This document shows, one piece after another, positions 17,451 to 26,519 of a stretch of DNA of 64,000 nt. The notes under the pieces were generated by a model. The model saw only the letters and a program-made list of their open reading frames with translations, was not told the DNA's origin and did not search any database. Source of the DNA: an uncultured Paracoccaceae bacterium (lineage in GTDB: Bacteria > Pseudomonadota > Alphaproteobacteria > Rhodobacterales > Rhodobacteraceae); contig CALKXV010000020.1 in the NCBI GenBank assembly GCA_938005545.1, positions 62,001 through 126,000 on the forward strand. The letters run 5' to 3'. The position numbers were made by a program, and so were the translations under genes. Each line of letters starts with the position of its first letter. Position 1 is the first letter of the stretch.

Positions 17451-18520
17451 CATCTTCAGTTGAGATCAAAAACCTGAACCTGAGTTTCGGTGCGGTCGAG
17501 GTTTTGAAAAACCTGAACCTTTCGATTGCCGAGGGTGAATTCCTGGTACTTTTGGGATCATCGGGCTGTGGGAAATCCACGTTGCTAAATTGTATCGCCG
17601 GGCTTTTAGACATCACGGCGGGGCAGATTTTCATCAAAGGCCAGAACGTTACATGGGCCGAACCTTCGGAACGTGGCATCGGCATGGTGTTCCAGTCCTA
17701 CGCGCTTTATCCGCAGATGACGGTCGAAGGAAACATGTCGTTTGGATTGAAAAACGCCAAAGTTCCGAAAGCAGAAATCAAGGAACGGGTGGCTCACGCG
17801 GCTGATGTTCTTCAAATCGAACCGCTCTTGGACCGGAAGCCTTCGGCATTGTCGGGCGGTCAACGCCAAAGGGTCGCCATTGGCCGCGCTCTTGTGCGTG
17901 ATGTGGATGTGTTCTTGTTCGACGAACCTTTGTCGAACCTTGATGCGAAACTGCGCGCTGATCTTCGCGTCGAATTGAAACAGCTGCACGCGCGTCTGCA
18001 AAACACGATGATCTATGTGACCCATGATCAGGTCGAGGCGATGACATTGGCCGACCGGATCGCGATAATGAAAGACGGACTTATCCAGCAATTGGCAAGC
18101 CCGGCCGAGATTTATAGCCGCCCTGCAAATCTTTACGTCGCGGACTTCATTGGGTCACCGGCGATGAACCTGTTGGACGGTCAGATCAATAACGGAAATT
18201 TTGAAGCGGGTGAGATATCGATCCCGCTTGGCGGTTATGAATTCTCACGGGAGGCGCGCGGCGGCGCCTTGCTTGGCATCCGCCCCGAGCATGTCATCGT
18301 TGGCGGCAACGCGGACACCGCCGACATAAGTTTAGATGTGACAGCCGAGGTGGTCGAAGCCTTGGGCTCGGACACATTGGTGCTGACGTCAGTGAACGCG
18401 ACGCGCTTTTGGCTTCGGATTTCGGGCCAGTCGCAGGTTGCAACTGGCGATGCCCTGCGGATTGGGTTCAATGCGTCTGACGCCTCACTTTTTGATAAAG
18501 CAGACGAAAAACGCCTTTGA
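17447..18520 (+). CDS. Sugar ABC transporter ATP-binding protein (UgpC/MsmK type)
   Basis: This 357-residue ATPase energises sugar import. Walker A is GSSGCGKST, the signature is LSGGQRQRVAIGRAL, Walker B is VFLFDEPLSNLD, and the switch His is in VTHDQVEAMT. The C-terminal regulatory TOBE/OB domain (about 235-357) is typical for MalK-like proteins. It completes a full importer with the preceding three genes. Confidence 0.9.
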   Translation: MTSSVEIKNLNLSFGAVEVLKNLNLSIAEGEFLVLLGSSGCGKSTLLNCIAGLLDITAGQIFIKGQNVTWAEPSERGIGMVFQSYALYPQMTVEGNMSFGLKNAKVPKAEIKERVAHAADVLQIEPLLDRKPSALSGGQRQRVAIGRALVRDVDVFLFDEPLSNLDAKLRADLRVELKQLHARLQNTMIYVTHDQVEAMTLADRIAIMKDGLIQQLASPAEIYSRPANLYVADFIGSPAMNLLDGQINNGNFEAGEISIPLGGYEFSREARGGALLGIRPEHVIVGGNADTADISLDVTAEVVEALGSDTLVLTSVNATRFWLRISGQSQVATGDALRIGFNASDASLFDKADEKRL

Positions 18521-18541
18521 GCGTTAACAAGGACAACACAG

Positions 18542-19294
18542 ATGAAAACATCTTATCAGCTCTATTCTTCTCGTAATTTCGGGCCTTTAGCAAAAACCCT
18601 GTCGATGGCGTCCGAGCTTGGTTACGCCCAGGTCGAAGGCTATGGCGCGCTTTATGCCGAGCTTGAGGACTTGGACGGATTGGCCGCATCGTTACGTGAA
18701 AACGCGCTTCGGATGCCAAGCGCGCACATGGGCCTGGAAATGATCGAAGACACACCGGACAAGGTGATCGGGATTTGTCGCGCACTTGGGGTCGAACATG
18801 TTTTCGTGCCCTACCTCGACGAACCCAACAGGCCCAGAGATGCAGCAGGTTGGTGTGCCTTCGGCGACCGTGTTCGGCGCGCCGGTGCACCGTTGGTTGC
18901 CGCAGGTGTCGGCTTTGGATGGCACAATCACGACTTTGAATTTACACCGCTCGACGATGGAACGATGCCAATCGATGCCCTGTTCGAAGGGGCACCGGAA
19001 CTAAACCTGGAATTCGACGTGGCATGGTGCGTGCGTGCAGGCCAGGACCCATTCGCTTGGCTTGAAAAGCTGGGCGGGCGCACAGTGTCGGCCCATGTCA
19101 AAGACATTGCCCCCGCCGGCGAAAAGGAAGACGAAGACGGTTGGGCCGATGTTGGTGAAGGCACGATGGATTGGGCCGGACTGATGGTGGAATTGCGCAA
19201 AACCAATTGCACGCTGTTCATTATGGAACACGACAATCCAAGCGACGACCGGCGATTTGCAGCGTCATCGATTAATTACCTGAATTCGGTTTGA
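18542..19294 (+). CDS. Sugar phosphate isomerase/epimerase family protein
   Basis: The 250-residue product is a xylose-isomerase-like TIM barrel (AP endonuclease 2 superfamily). The metal-site segments are visible as GWHNHDFEF, LEFDVAWCVRAG and VSAHVKDI, with a late E in FIMEHD. It lies 21 bases after the ABC ATPase and is followed by a Gfo/Idh dehydrogenase, so it is a catabolic enzyme of the imported sugar. Relatives isomerise or epimerise keto-sugars; exact reaction is unknown. Confidence 0.8.
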   Translation: MKTSYQLYSSRNFGPLAKTLSMASELGYAQVEGYGALYAELEDLDGLAASLRENALRMPSAHMGLEMIEDTPDKVIGICRALGVEHVFVPYLDEPNRPRDAAGWCAFGDRVRRAGAPLVAAGVGFGWHNHDFEFTPLDDGTMPIDALFEGAPELNLEFDVAWCVRAGQDPFAWLEKLGGRTVSAHVKDIAPAGEKEDEDGWADVGEGTMDWAGLMVELRKTNCTLFIMEHDNPSDDRRFAASSINYLNSV

Positions 19295-19305
19295 AGGACG
19301 ACAAC

Positions 19306-20427
19306 ATGAACACGTTGGGTGTTGGTATCATCGGCTGCGGCAACATATCCGCTGCTTATCTTCGGCTTGCGCCGATGTTTCGCGGGATAGACGTGCGCGC
19401 AGTTGCTGATCTGAATATGGATGCCGCCACGGCACGTGCCGCTGAATTCGGTGTCCGGGCAGAAAGCGTCGATGGGCTTTTGGCGGCCAGCGACATTGAT
19501 ATCGTTGTCAACCTGACGATCCCGGCAGCACATTTCGACGTCAGCTCAAAAGTTCTGGCCGCAGGCAAACACGTCTATTCCGAAAAGCCCTTTGTTCTGT
19601 CGCTGAAGGAAGGTGCGGAACTCAAACGTTTGGCAGGCGCAAACAACCTGCGCGTTGGGTCAGCGCCCGACACTTTCTTGGGCGGTGCACACCAACAAGC
19701 CCGCCAAATGATCGACAACGGCACCGTTGGACAAGTGACCAGCGGCACAGCGTTCGTGATGAGCCATGGCATGGAAGCGTGGCACCCTAATCCCGATTTC
19801 TTTTTCCTCCCCGGCGCGGGTCCGGTTCTGGACATTGGTCCCTACTATGTGACCAATCTTGTCCAGCTTATCGGACCTGTCGCCCGTGTCTGCGCGTTAA
19901 GTTCAACTCCGTCGAAAACCCGCACCATCCTGTCCGAACCCCGCAAGGGCGAGGAAATCCCCGTCGAAACGCCGACCACGATCCACGCACTTTTGGAATT
20001 CAAAAGTGGTGCCATCATCACGATGTGTACGTCTTGGGATGTTTGGGGCCATGGGCATAAGCCGATGGAGCTTTACGGCACGAACGCATCGCTTGATGTG
20101 CCCGACCCGAATTTCTTTGGCGGTGATCTGATTTTGACCGCCGCTAATGGTGTGCCAGAACTTGTTGAACCCTGGTCCCACCCTTACGGCGTGGCCAACG
20201 ATGGCGAACGCGCGAATTACCGGACAGCCGGATTGGCGGATATGGCCTTGTCTGTCATTGAGGCGCGGGCGCACCGGTGTTCGCTGGAACTGGCACTGCA
20301 CGCGGTCGAAGTGATGAGCAGTATCTTGGCGTCGGGCGAAAGCGGCCAATTTGTTGAGATAACAACAACATGCGAACGACCGGCACCGCTGACGCCAGAA
20401 GACGCAAAAGCAATGCTGGCATCGTAA
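19306..20427 (+). CDS. Gfo/Idh/MocA family oxidoreductase
   Basis: This 373-residue NAD(P)-dependent sugar dehydrogenase starts with GVGIIGCGNISAAY (Rossmann) and carries the EKPFVLSLKEG motif, where the Lys of EKP is the conserved catalytic/cofactor residue. The second domain includes GPVLDIGPYYVTNLVQLIGPV. ATG 19306 is preferred because AAGGA lies about 7 bases upstream; a TTG at 19291 overlaps the previous stop. It most likely oxidises or reduces a carbon of the sugar brought in by the ABC system. Confidence 0.85.
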   Translation: MNTLGVGIIGCGNISAAYLRLAPMFRGIDVRAVADLNMDAATARAAEFGVRAESVDGLLAASDIDIVVNLTIPAAHFDVSSKVLAAGKHVYSEKPFVLSLKEGAELKRLAGANNLRVGSAPDTFLGGAHQQARQMIDNGTVGQVTSGTAFVMSHGMEAWHPNPDFFFLPGAGPVLDIGPYYVTNLVQLIGPVARVCALSSTPSKTRTILSEPRKGEEIPVETPTTIHALLEFKSGAIITMCTSWDVWGHGHKPMELYGTNASLDVPDPNFFGGDLILTAANGVPELVEPWSHPYGVANDGERANYRTAGLADMALSVIEARAHRCSLELALHAVEVMSSILASGESGQFVEITTTCERPAPLTPEDAKAMLAS

Positions 20428-20441
20428 GTGCGGATCGAACC

Positions 20442-20711
20442 TTAACTTTGGATCATCTGTTCGAGGGCGGCACATTCCTGCTCCGCCCCGTTTCCCCCAA
20501 AGTTGGTTGCAGCACGTCGATCCCAATAGCCGGCGTTTGGAATATCGCCTTCGATACGGTGCAAAAAGGCGTGGATCGCATCGAACACCGGCTCTCCTTC
20601 GTGGTTTTGCGCGATGTCGTGGGCGGCCACCCAGTTGGCATCCGTGGTGAATCCGCTTTTGCGGATCAGGTCTAGCGCTTTCGCTGCGTCGGAATTGGCT
20701 GGCATCGGCAT
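20442..20711 (-). CDS. Small hypothetical protein
   Basis: This is an 89-residue frame on the minus strand between two rightward genes. It starts with MPMPANSDAAKALDLIRKSGF and has a sensible mixed composition with WVAAHDIAQNHEGEPVFDAIHAFLHRIEGD, suggesting a small soluble helical protein. GAAAGA about 5-10 bases upstream of ATG 20711 may be a ribosome site. I do not recognise a family. If it is not a gene, this 326-base gap would be empty, so coding is more likely than not. Confidence 0.55.
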   Translation of the reverse strand: MPMPANSDAAKALDLIRKSGFTTDANWVAAHDIAQNHEGEPVFDAIHAFLHRIEGDIPNAGYWDRRAATNFGGNGAEQECAALEQMIQS

Positions 20712-20753
20712 TCTTTCAGGTGCTAATCGGGGATAACAGATAGGGAGAATGTC

Positions 20754-21533
20754 ATGGATCTTGGAATTAAGGGCAAGCGCGCATTGGTCTGTGCGTCGTC
20801 AAAGGGATTGGGCCGTGGCTGTGCCGAGGCTTTGGCCGACGCAGGCGTCGAACTGGTTTTGAACGCCCGCGGCGCCGAGGCGCTGGAGACGACAGCCGAA
20901 CATATCCGCAGCACCTATGGTGTGAACGTCACGACCGTTGCCGCAGATATCGCCGACCGCGAAGGTCAGGACAAGGTTCTGGCAGCTGCGGGAACGCTCG
21001 ACATTCTGGTCAACAATGCCGGTGGCCCGCCACCCGGAATGTGGTCGGATTGGGAACGCGAGGATTTCATTAAAGCGCTGGATGCCAATATGTTGGCGCC
21101 GATCATGCTGATGAAGAATTTATTGCCCGGAATGATGGAACGGGGCTGGGGCCGCGTCGTCAACATCACTTCGCAATCCGTGCGGGCTCCGATTGGTGTC
21201 TTGGGGCTGTCGAATACCGCACGCACAGGATTGACCGGATATGTTGCAGGCACCTCGCGCCAGGTTGCACCCGAAGGGGTCACCATCAACAATCTTTTGC
21301 CGGGCATCCATGACACGGATCGGGCCGTTGGGTTGGATGGTGGTGCGGCACGCGCTGCAAACATTTCGATCGACGAAGCCCGTGCCAATCGCGAAGCCTC
21401 GATCCCGGCGCGCCGCTATGGCACCGCGGAAGAATTTGGCGCGGCCTGCGCTTTTTTATGTTCGCAACACGCGGGCTTTATCGTCGGGCAAAGCATTCTT
21501 CTGGATGGCGGTGCGACCAATATCACCATGTAA
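20754..21533 (+). CDS. SDR family protein with degenerate active site
   Basis: This is a 259-residue SDR-fold protein. The cofactor loop reads CASSKGLGRG instead of TGxxxGIG, and at the usual YxxxK position the sequence reads SNTARTGLTG, so the catalytic Tyr and Lys are missing. NNAG and a C-terminal GQSILLDGG are kept. This matches the BKR-like divergent SDR group. It sits after the sugar operon, but its own start lacks overlap, so cotranscription is unsure. Either it uses another chemistry or it binds ligand without classic reduction. Confidence 0.8.
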   Translation: MDLGIKGKRALVCASSKGLGRGCAEALADAGVELVLNARGAEALETTAEHIRSTYGVNVTTVAADIADREGQDKVLAAAGTLDILVNNAGGPPPGMWSDWEREDFIKALDANMLAPIMLMKNLLPGMMERGWGRVVNITSQSVRAPIGVLGLSNTARTGLTGYVAGTSRQVAPEGVTINNLLPGIHDTDRAVGLDGGAARAANISIDEARANREASIPARRYGTAEEFGAACAFLCSQHAGFIVGQSILLDGGATNITM

Positions 21534-21631
21534 GCGGTTCAAATCGTGCCGAATGGCTTGCTCAAGCCCGGTGTGATTGCTATCCCGCCCTAATCCCGAG
21601 CGGTTTGCTCGGGATTGGTGGTGAGGCGCGT

Positions 21632-22720
21632 TTGGACGAGGCAGCCAAAGGATTGGTGATCGATGGGCTGACCCGCCACTTTGGGGGTCGGGCAGTGGTG
21701 TCTGACGTGTCGCTGCGGGTGATGCCGGGGCAGGTGACGTGCCTGTTGGGTCCGTCTGGGTGCGGCAAGTCCACGACCCTTCGCTTAATTGCTGGCGTTG
21801 ATCGCCCCGACGCTGGCCGGGTTGTTGTGAACGGGCATGTGTTATCTGACGCGAACGTGCACGTGCCCGCCGAGGAACGCCAAATTGGCCTTATGTTTCA
21901 GGATTTTGCACTTTTCCCCCACATGAACGTGGTTGCCAACGTGGCTTTTGGCCTGACGGGGCCGAAACCCGAAAGGCGCGCACGAGCGTCCGAGATGTTG
22001 CAACGGGTGCGTCTTGATGGATTTGCCGAAGCTTACCCCCACGAATTATCGGGTGGCGAACAACAGCGCGTTGCGCTTGCCCGTGCCTTGGTGACCAAAC
22101 CGCGAATTTTCCTGATGGATGAACCATTTTCGGGCCTCGATGACCGATTGCGCGATGGCGTTCGCGACGAAACGCTTGAAATCCTGAAAGAAGAAAACAC
22201 CGCCGTCGTTCTGGTGACCCATGACCCTAACGAAGCGATGCGCATGGCCGATGAGATCGCCTTGATGCGCAATGGTCGGATCGTGCAATCAGGCGCGCCG
22301 TACAACATTTACAACACACCGGTTGATCGCGAGGCGGCTGGGTTTTTTAGCGATATCAACGTGATCCGAGGTAAAGTTCAAGGGTCCTTGACCAGTACGC
22401 CGTTCGGCGAATTTCTGGCTCCCGGCTTTCCCGATGACACGGACGTCGATATTGTGTTCCGCCCTCAGCACATTCGGATAGATTTCGACCGCTCTGGCAA
22501 AGGCCCAAATCCGACGCCCGAAGATGGTGCACCAGCACGCGGAACGGTTCTGCGGTCGCGGTTCATGGGGCGCGAAAGTCTGGTCGAATTCCAGATGGAC
22601 CACGATGGGTCAGTGCTGAAAGCGACTGTGCCATCGGTGTTTTTGCCAAAGCCGGGCACGGCGCTTTGGCTGATGATCCGGCGCGGACGGTGCTTTGTTT
22701 TTCCCGTGGATGCCGTCTGA
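21632..22720 (+). CDS. ABC transporter ATP-binding protein (FbpC-like), orphan
   Basis: This is an ATPase of about 362 residues with Walker A GPSGCGKST, signature LSGGEQQRVALARAL, Walker B IFLMDEPFSGLD and switch VTHDPNEAMRMAD, plus a C-terminal TOBE-like domain. The overall pattern is that of iron(III) or spermidine/putrescine-type import ATPases. TTG 21632 is chosen because GGTGAGG ends about six bases before it and the domain begins a few residues later; the frame extends upstream to 21458 inside the SDR gene, which is unlikely. No permease or binding protein is adjacent, so it may serve a transporter encoded elsewhere. Confidence 0.78.
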   Translation: MDEAAKGLVIDGLTRHFGGRAVVSDVSLRVMPGQVTCLLGPSGCGKSTTLRLIAGVDRPDAGRVVVNGHVLSDANVHVPAEERQIGLMFQDFALFPHMNVVANVAFGLTGPKPERRARASEMLQRVRLDGFAEAYPHELSGGEQQRVALARALVTKPRIFLMDEPFSGLDDRLRDGVRDETLEILKEENTAVVLVTHDPNEAMRMADEIALMRNGRIVQSGAPYNIYNTPVDREAAGFFSDINVIRGKVQGSLTSTPFGEFLAPGFPDDTDVDIVFRPQHIRIDFDRSGKGPNPTPEDGAPARGTVLRSRFMGRESLVEFQMDHDGSVLKATVPSVFLPKPGTALWLMIRRGRCFVFPVDAV

Positions 22721-22949
22721 AAACGCTGAACGCGATCATACCGGCACAGCACACGGCACAATGACGAATTCGCGATGTGGTATCGAAACGGTTGTCGTAA
22801 AGACGTGAAGCCGTACTATGAAATTCAACCCGACACTCTAAGTCGTTCGGATTTGGGATGGATGCAATCGACCCAGCAACTGAAACACCGAAACGATCTG
22901 TGCACCGCGAATTGACGGCGCGCACGCAAACGACCAACGCAGGTGGACC

Positions 22950-23987
22950 ATGATTTTCAGACAACTCTTCGACAAGACATCAAGCACTTATACCTATTTA
23001 ATGGCGAGCCGGAACGGCGGCGAAGCGTTGTTGATTGATCCGGTTCTTGAGCAAACCGGGCGGTATCTGAAGCTGCTTGAAGAGCTGGATTTGAAACTGG
23101 TCAAGGTCATCGACACCCATGTCCATGCCGACCACGTCAGCGCCATGGGCAAGCTTCGCGATGCAACGCGATGCGTCACCGTAATGGGTGAACAATCGCC
23201 CACCGATGTCGTTTCGATGCGTGTCAGCGACAACGAAAAACTGACAATCGAAGGGCTGACCATGACGGCGCTTTATACACCGGGTCACACCAGCGAAAGC
23301 TATAGTTTCCTGATGGATGATCGCGTCTTTACGGGCGACACATTGCTGATCCGGGGTACCGGACGAACCGATTTTCAGAACGGCGACCCCTACGATCAAT
23401 ACCATTCTTTGTTCGAGCGTCTGCTAAAGCTTCCCGAACACACATTCGTTTTTCCCGGCCACGACTATAAGGGCGACACGGTCAGCACGATCGGCGAAGA
23501 AAAGGCCTTTAATCCACGCCTTAACGTGTCTTCGGCAGACGAATACGCAGAAATCATGAACAACCTGAACCTGCCAAACCCAAAGATGATGGATGTGGCC
23601 GTTCCCGAAAATCTGAAACTTGGGCTACGGCTTGAAGCCCAGCATAGGGTCCCATCCACGGATGTCGCCGCGTTAATGAAAGCTTGGCCCGATGTCGGCG
23701 TCCAACTTGTCGACATTCGCGAGGAAAGCGAACGCCAAAAGGACGGCGCAATCCCGAACTCGCTGCATCTGCCGTATGGCAGGTTTGCATCCCATTGTTC
23801 GGCTGCTGGCACGCTTCGCAGTCTCAGTCAGACAAACGATTTGTTGGTCTATTGCGCTGTGGGCGAACGATCCACATTGGCCATCGAAATTGCATCCGAA
23901 CACGGGATCAAGAATATCAAACATCTGCCAGGCGGGTTCCGCGAATGGCAGAAGCTGGGTGGTGATGTCGAAATGGTAAGCGGTTAG
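22950..23987 (+). CDS. Metallo-beta-lactamase/rhodanese fusion, persulfide dioxygenase-like
   Basis: The 345-residue product joins an ETHE1-like metallo-beta-lactamase domain (about 1-230) with a rhodanese domain (about 245-345). Metal ligands are in THVHADH (His57, His59, Asp61, His62), with later TPGHTSES, FTGDTLLIRG and FPGHDYKGD. The rhodanese active Cys is about residue 302 in VYCAVGERS. Such fusions oxidise glutathione persulfide and transfer sulfane sulfur, detoxifying sulfide. The 229 bases upstream hold no gene that I can support. Confidence 0.85.
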   Translation: MIFRQLFDKTSSTYTYLMASRNGGEALLIDPVLEQTGRYLKLLEELDLKLVKVIDTHVHADHVSAMGKLRDATRCVTVMGEQSPTDVVSMRVSDNEKLTIEGLTMTALYTPGHTSESYSFLMDDRVFTGDTLLIRGTGRTDFQNGDPYDQYHSLFERLLKLPEHTFVFPGHDYKGDTVSTIGEEKAFNPRLNVSSADEYAEIMNNLNLPNPKMMDVAVPENLKLGLRLEAQHRVPSTDVAALMKAWPDVGVQLVDIREESERQKDGAIPNSLHLPYGRFASHCSAAGTLRSLSQTNDLLVYCAVGERSTLAIEIASEHGIKNIKHLPGGFREWQKLGGDVEMVSG

Positions 23988-23999
23988 GCACGTGAAAGG

Positions 24000-24683
24000 T
24001 CAGTCTTTTTCTTGCAGAGCCAGGTAATCGGCGAGCGTTTTGCCCGGCTCTTCCTCGAAGGTGTCAAAGCTGACATCCAGCGTTCCGATCCGATCCACAC
24101 GGAAAACACGAAAGCCGTCGCGCAATTCGCACCATGCGGTCAATGTCCAGATGCGCCCCCAGTATTCGATCTGCAACGGACGAATTATGCGTTTTGTATC
24201 AGCGCCTTCCGAGCGATAGGTGATCTCGATCTTGCGCCGGGATCTGATCGCGGCCCGGATCGGCGCCATATGAACAAACCCCCGTGCAGCATCCGCAAAA
24301 GGATAAACAGCGAAGCCTTGCCCCGACGCGGGTGCCGCGCGGTCTTCGGGCAAAACCGCATCGATTTTCGTGGCAAGCGTGTCAGCCGCCGCCGCCATGT
24401 CCGGATCGCTGGCCTTGGCCACGACGGACAGACCCAAGTGCAGGGCTTCGAGTTCCTGCAAGCTCAGGCTCAAGGGCGGCAAAGTGATCGGGGCGGTCAT
24501 CATGTACCCCAAGCCCCGTTCGCCTTCGATCGGGATGCCCGTTGCGATCAACGTGTCCATGTCGCGGTAAAGTGTGCGCAAAGAAATCCCAAGCTTATCA
24601 GCCAGATCGCGGCCACGGTGCAGCCGCCCATCCCGTAAGGTCTGGATCAGGTCAAACAGGCGATCACTGCGGCGTTGTGGCAA
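24000..24683 (-). CDS. WYL-domain transcriptional regulator (YafY-like)
   Basis: This regulator of about 227 residues has an N-terminal helix-turn-helix of the HTH_11 kind (RGRDLADKLGISLRTLYRDMDTL) and a C-terminal WYL domain with the segment ITYRSEGADTKRIIRPLQIEYWGRIWTL. TTG 24683 is the likely start, giving an N-terminus LPQRRSDRLFDLIQTL as in homologues with GGAG 5 bases upstream; the open frame runs to 24767 through an operator-like palindrome. It probably regulates itself or the divergent tat genes region. The effector is unknown. Confidence 0.82.
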   Translation of the reverse strand: MPQRRSDRLFDLIQTLRDGRLHRGRDLADKLGISLRTLYRDMDTLIATGIPIEGERGLGYMMTAPITLPPLSLSLQELEALHLGLSVVAKASDPDMAAAADTLATKIDAVLPEDRAAPASGQGFAVYPFADAARGFVHMAPIRAAIRSRRKIEITYRSEGADTKRIIRPLQIEYWGRIWTLTAWCELRDGFRVFRVDRIGTLDVSFDTFEEEPGKTLADYLALQEKD

Positions 24684-24720
24684 GGCGGCTCCGATTCGAA
24701 GGCAGTGCGGGTTTATATCC

Positions 24721-24742
24721 AACTGACAATAACCTGTCAGTT
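24721..24742. promoter_or_regulatory. Perfect inverted repeat upstream of WYL regulator
   Basis: AACTGACA and TGTCAGTT form perfect 8-base arms around ATAACC, centred 49 bases upstream of the WYL regulator start. TGACA-N-TGTCA palindromes are typical binding sites for YafY/WYL regulators, so this is probably its own operator. It also lies 103 bases upstream of tatA on the other strand. Confidence 0.6.
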
Positions 24743-24844
24743 GTGCAGTCAAAGCCCTAAATTCCACGTGAATACGTCATTGCTGCTTTTCCTTCGCCCA
24801 TGGCTCGCCTACATAAGCTCGGACAGTCAAAGAGAGTGGATTCC

Positions 24845-25060
24845 ATGCTGAATAATATTGGTCTACCGGGCCTTTTGTTGATCGCGGTCGTTGTGCTGGT
24901 CTTGTTTGGACGCGGCAAAATCTCGTCGTTGATGGGCGAAGTGGGCAAGGGCATCACGGCCTTCAAAAAAGGCGTCGATGACAGCAAGAAAGAGATCGAA
25001 GACGAAACAGTCGAAGCGGCTGTAGATGTCACGCCGGTCGAAGAAAAAGACAAAGCCTGA
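24845..25060 (+). CDS. tatA: Sec-independent protein translocase subunit TatA
   Basis: This is a 71-residue protein with one N-terminal membrane helix ([20 protein letters not shown]), the FGRGK hinge and an amphipathic helix ([17 protein letters not shown]), then an acidic tail. It forms the pore of the twin-arginine export machinery. ATG 24845 gives the normal TatA start; an in-frame ATG at 24800 would add 15 polar residues before the membrane helix. It leads the tatABC operon. Confidence 0.94.
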   Translation: MLNNIGLPGLLLIAVVVLVLFGRGKISSLMGEVGKGITAFKKGVDDSKKEIEDETVEAAVDVTPVEEKDKA

Positions 25061-25077
25061 GAAAGGCTTAGACACGC

Positions 25078-25566
25078 ATGTTCGATCTAGGTTGGGGCGA
25101 GCTTCTGATCATTGGCGTCTTGGCGCTGATCATCCTTGGGCCCAAAGATTTGACCCAGATGTTCCGCACCCTTGGGCGGATGACGGGGAAAGTGCGCAAG
25201 ATGGCCAACGAATTCAAACGCGCCATGGAAGACGCCGCCGACGAAGCGGGCATCAAAGATACCGCCGATAGCCTGAAAAGCATGACCAACCCAAGTAAAA
25301 TGGGAATGGACAAGCTGAAAGAAGCGGCCGACGATTTTGAAAAGTGGGATCCAACCAAACCTTCGAAAGCCGCGAAGGACATTGGTAGCGAAACGTCGAA
25401 ACTGTCGGAAGAACGCGCCGAAGCGGCCAAGAAGATCCACGAATATTCCAAGAAAAAAGCGGGTGAAAAACGCGCGGCTGAGAAGGCCGCTGCCGAAGCT
25501 GATGCGCACGCCCCGAAAGCCGACGCCCCAAAACCCGAAGCCGCTGATGGTGGGGACAAGGCATGA
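25078..25566 (+). CDS. tatB: Sec-independent protein translocase subunit TatB
   Basis: This is a 162-residue protein starting MFDLGWGELLIIGVLALIILGPKDL, the standard TatB N-terminus with membrane helix and GP hinge. The long Lys/Glu/Ala-rich C-terminal part is charged and probably disordered. With TatC it forms the receptor for twin-arginine signal peptides. The stop overlaps tatC by four bases. Confidence 0.93.
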   Translation: MFDLGWGELLIIGVLALIILGPKDLTQMFRTLGRMTGKVRKMANEFKRAMEDAADEAGIKDTADSLKSMTNPSKMGMDKLKEAADDFEKWDPTKPSKAAKDIGSETSKLSEERAEAAKKIHEYSKKKAGEKRAAEKAAAEADAHAPKADAPKPEAADGGDKA

Positions 25567-26519
25567 GCGAAGCCGTTGACCCGGACGAAAACGAACTGGA
25601 AGACAGCTCGGCCCCCTTGCTGGAACATCTGTCCGAATTGCGCACCCGGTTGATCCGCGCGGTCATCGCGCTGGTCATTGGAATCGTGCTGGCTTTTGTG
25701 GTGGCGGAACCCATTTTGCAAATCTTGCTGGGGCCCATTGAAAGCACCTTGCAGCGCCTTGGCGATCCGTCACCCGTGTTGCAATTCACGGCACCGCAGG
25801 AATACCTGTTCACTCTGTTTCGGATTTCGATGGTTTTTGGATTTGCGCTCGCCTTCCCGGTGATCGCCCATCAACTTTGGCGCTTTGTGGCACCGGGGCT
25901 TTACAAGACCGAGAAGGCCGCGTTTTTGCCATTCGTGATTGCTTCGCCCGTGATGTTCATTCTGGGCGCAAGCTTTGCATTGTTCGTGGTCGTGCCCTTG
26001 GCCATGAATTTTCTATTGGGATTTGCGGATTTCTCTTTCTCGGGTGCGCTCAGCCAATTGGCGGGTGTGGCCGGTGTTTCGACCGATGGTGTCGGCACTG
26101 CGCCATCTGCGGATGAGCCGGGATTCGAGATCGTGTTCATCGGCAAGGTCAACGAAAGCCTTGATTTAACACTGAAATTCATCATGGCCTTTGGCCTGTG
26201 CTTCCAATTGCCCGTTCTGCTGACCCTGATGGGCAAGGCGGGGCTGGTCTCGGCGCGCGGATTGGCGAACATGCGCAAATACGCGATGGTGGGCATTCTG
26301 GTTTTGGCTGCTTTGGTGACGCCACCGGATGTGATCACTCAGCTTATTTTGTTTGTCGTGGTGTACGGGCTTTATGAAGTTTCGATCCAATTGGTGCGTA
26401 TGGTCGAAAAGAAACGCGTTCAGAAACTGCGCGAAGAAGGCATTCTGGGCGAAGACGAAGATCTCTATTCCGAGTTCGATGACGATGAAGATGAAGTCGA
26501 CGGGGATGCCAAGCCGTGA
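25563..26519 (+). CDS. tatC: Sec-independent protein translocase subunit TatC
   Basis: This is a 318-residue multi-spanning membrane protein. The TatC N-terminal signature APLLEHLSELRTRLIRA is present, with six hydrophobic segments and the conserved FRISMVFGFALAFPVIAHQLWRFVAPGL. Compared with E. coli TatC (about 258 residues) it has an insert in the second periplasmic loop (about 165-200) and an acidic C-terminal tail (EEGILGEDEDLYSEFDDDEDE). These extensions are seen in other alphaproteobacteria. The final bases overlap the DUF815 gene. Confidence 0.94.
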   Translation: MSEAVDPDENELEDSSAPLLEHLSELRTRLIRAVIALVIGIVLAFVVAEPILQILLGPIESTLQRLGDPSPVLQFTAPQEYLFTLFRISMVFGFALAFPVIAHQLWRFVAPGLYKTEKAAFLPFVIASPVMFILGASFALFVVVPLAMNFLLGFADFSFSGALSQLAGVAGVSTDGVGTAPSADEPGFEIVFIGKVNESLDLTLKFIMAFGLCFQLPVLLTLMGKAGLVSARGLANMRKYAMVGILVLAALVTPPDVITQLILFVVVYGLYEVSIQLVRMVEKKRVQKLREEGILGEDEDLYSEFDDDEDEVDGDAKP

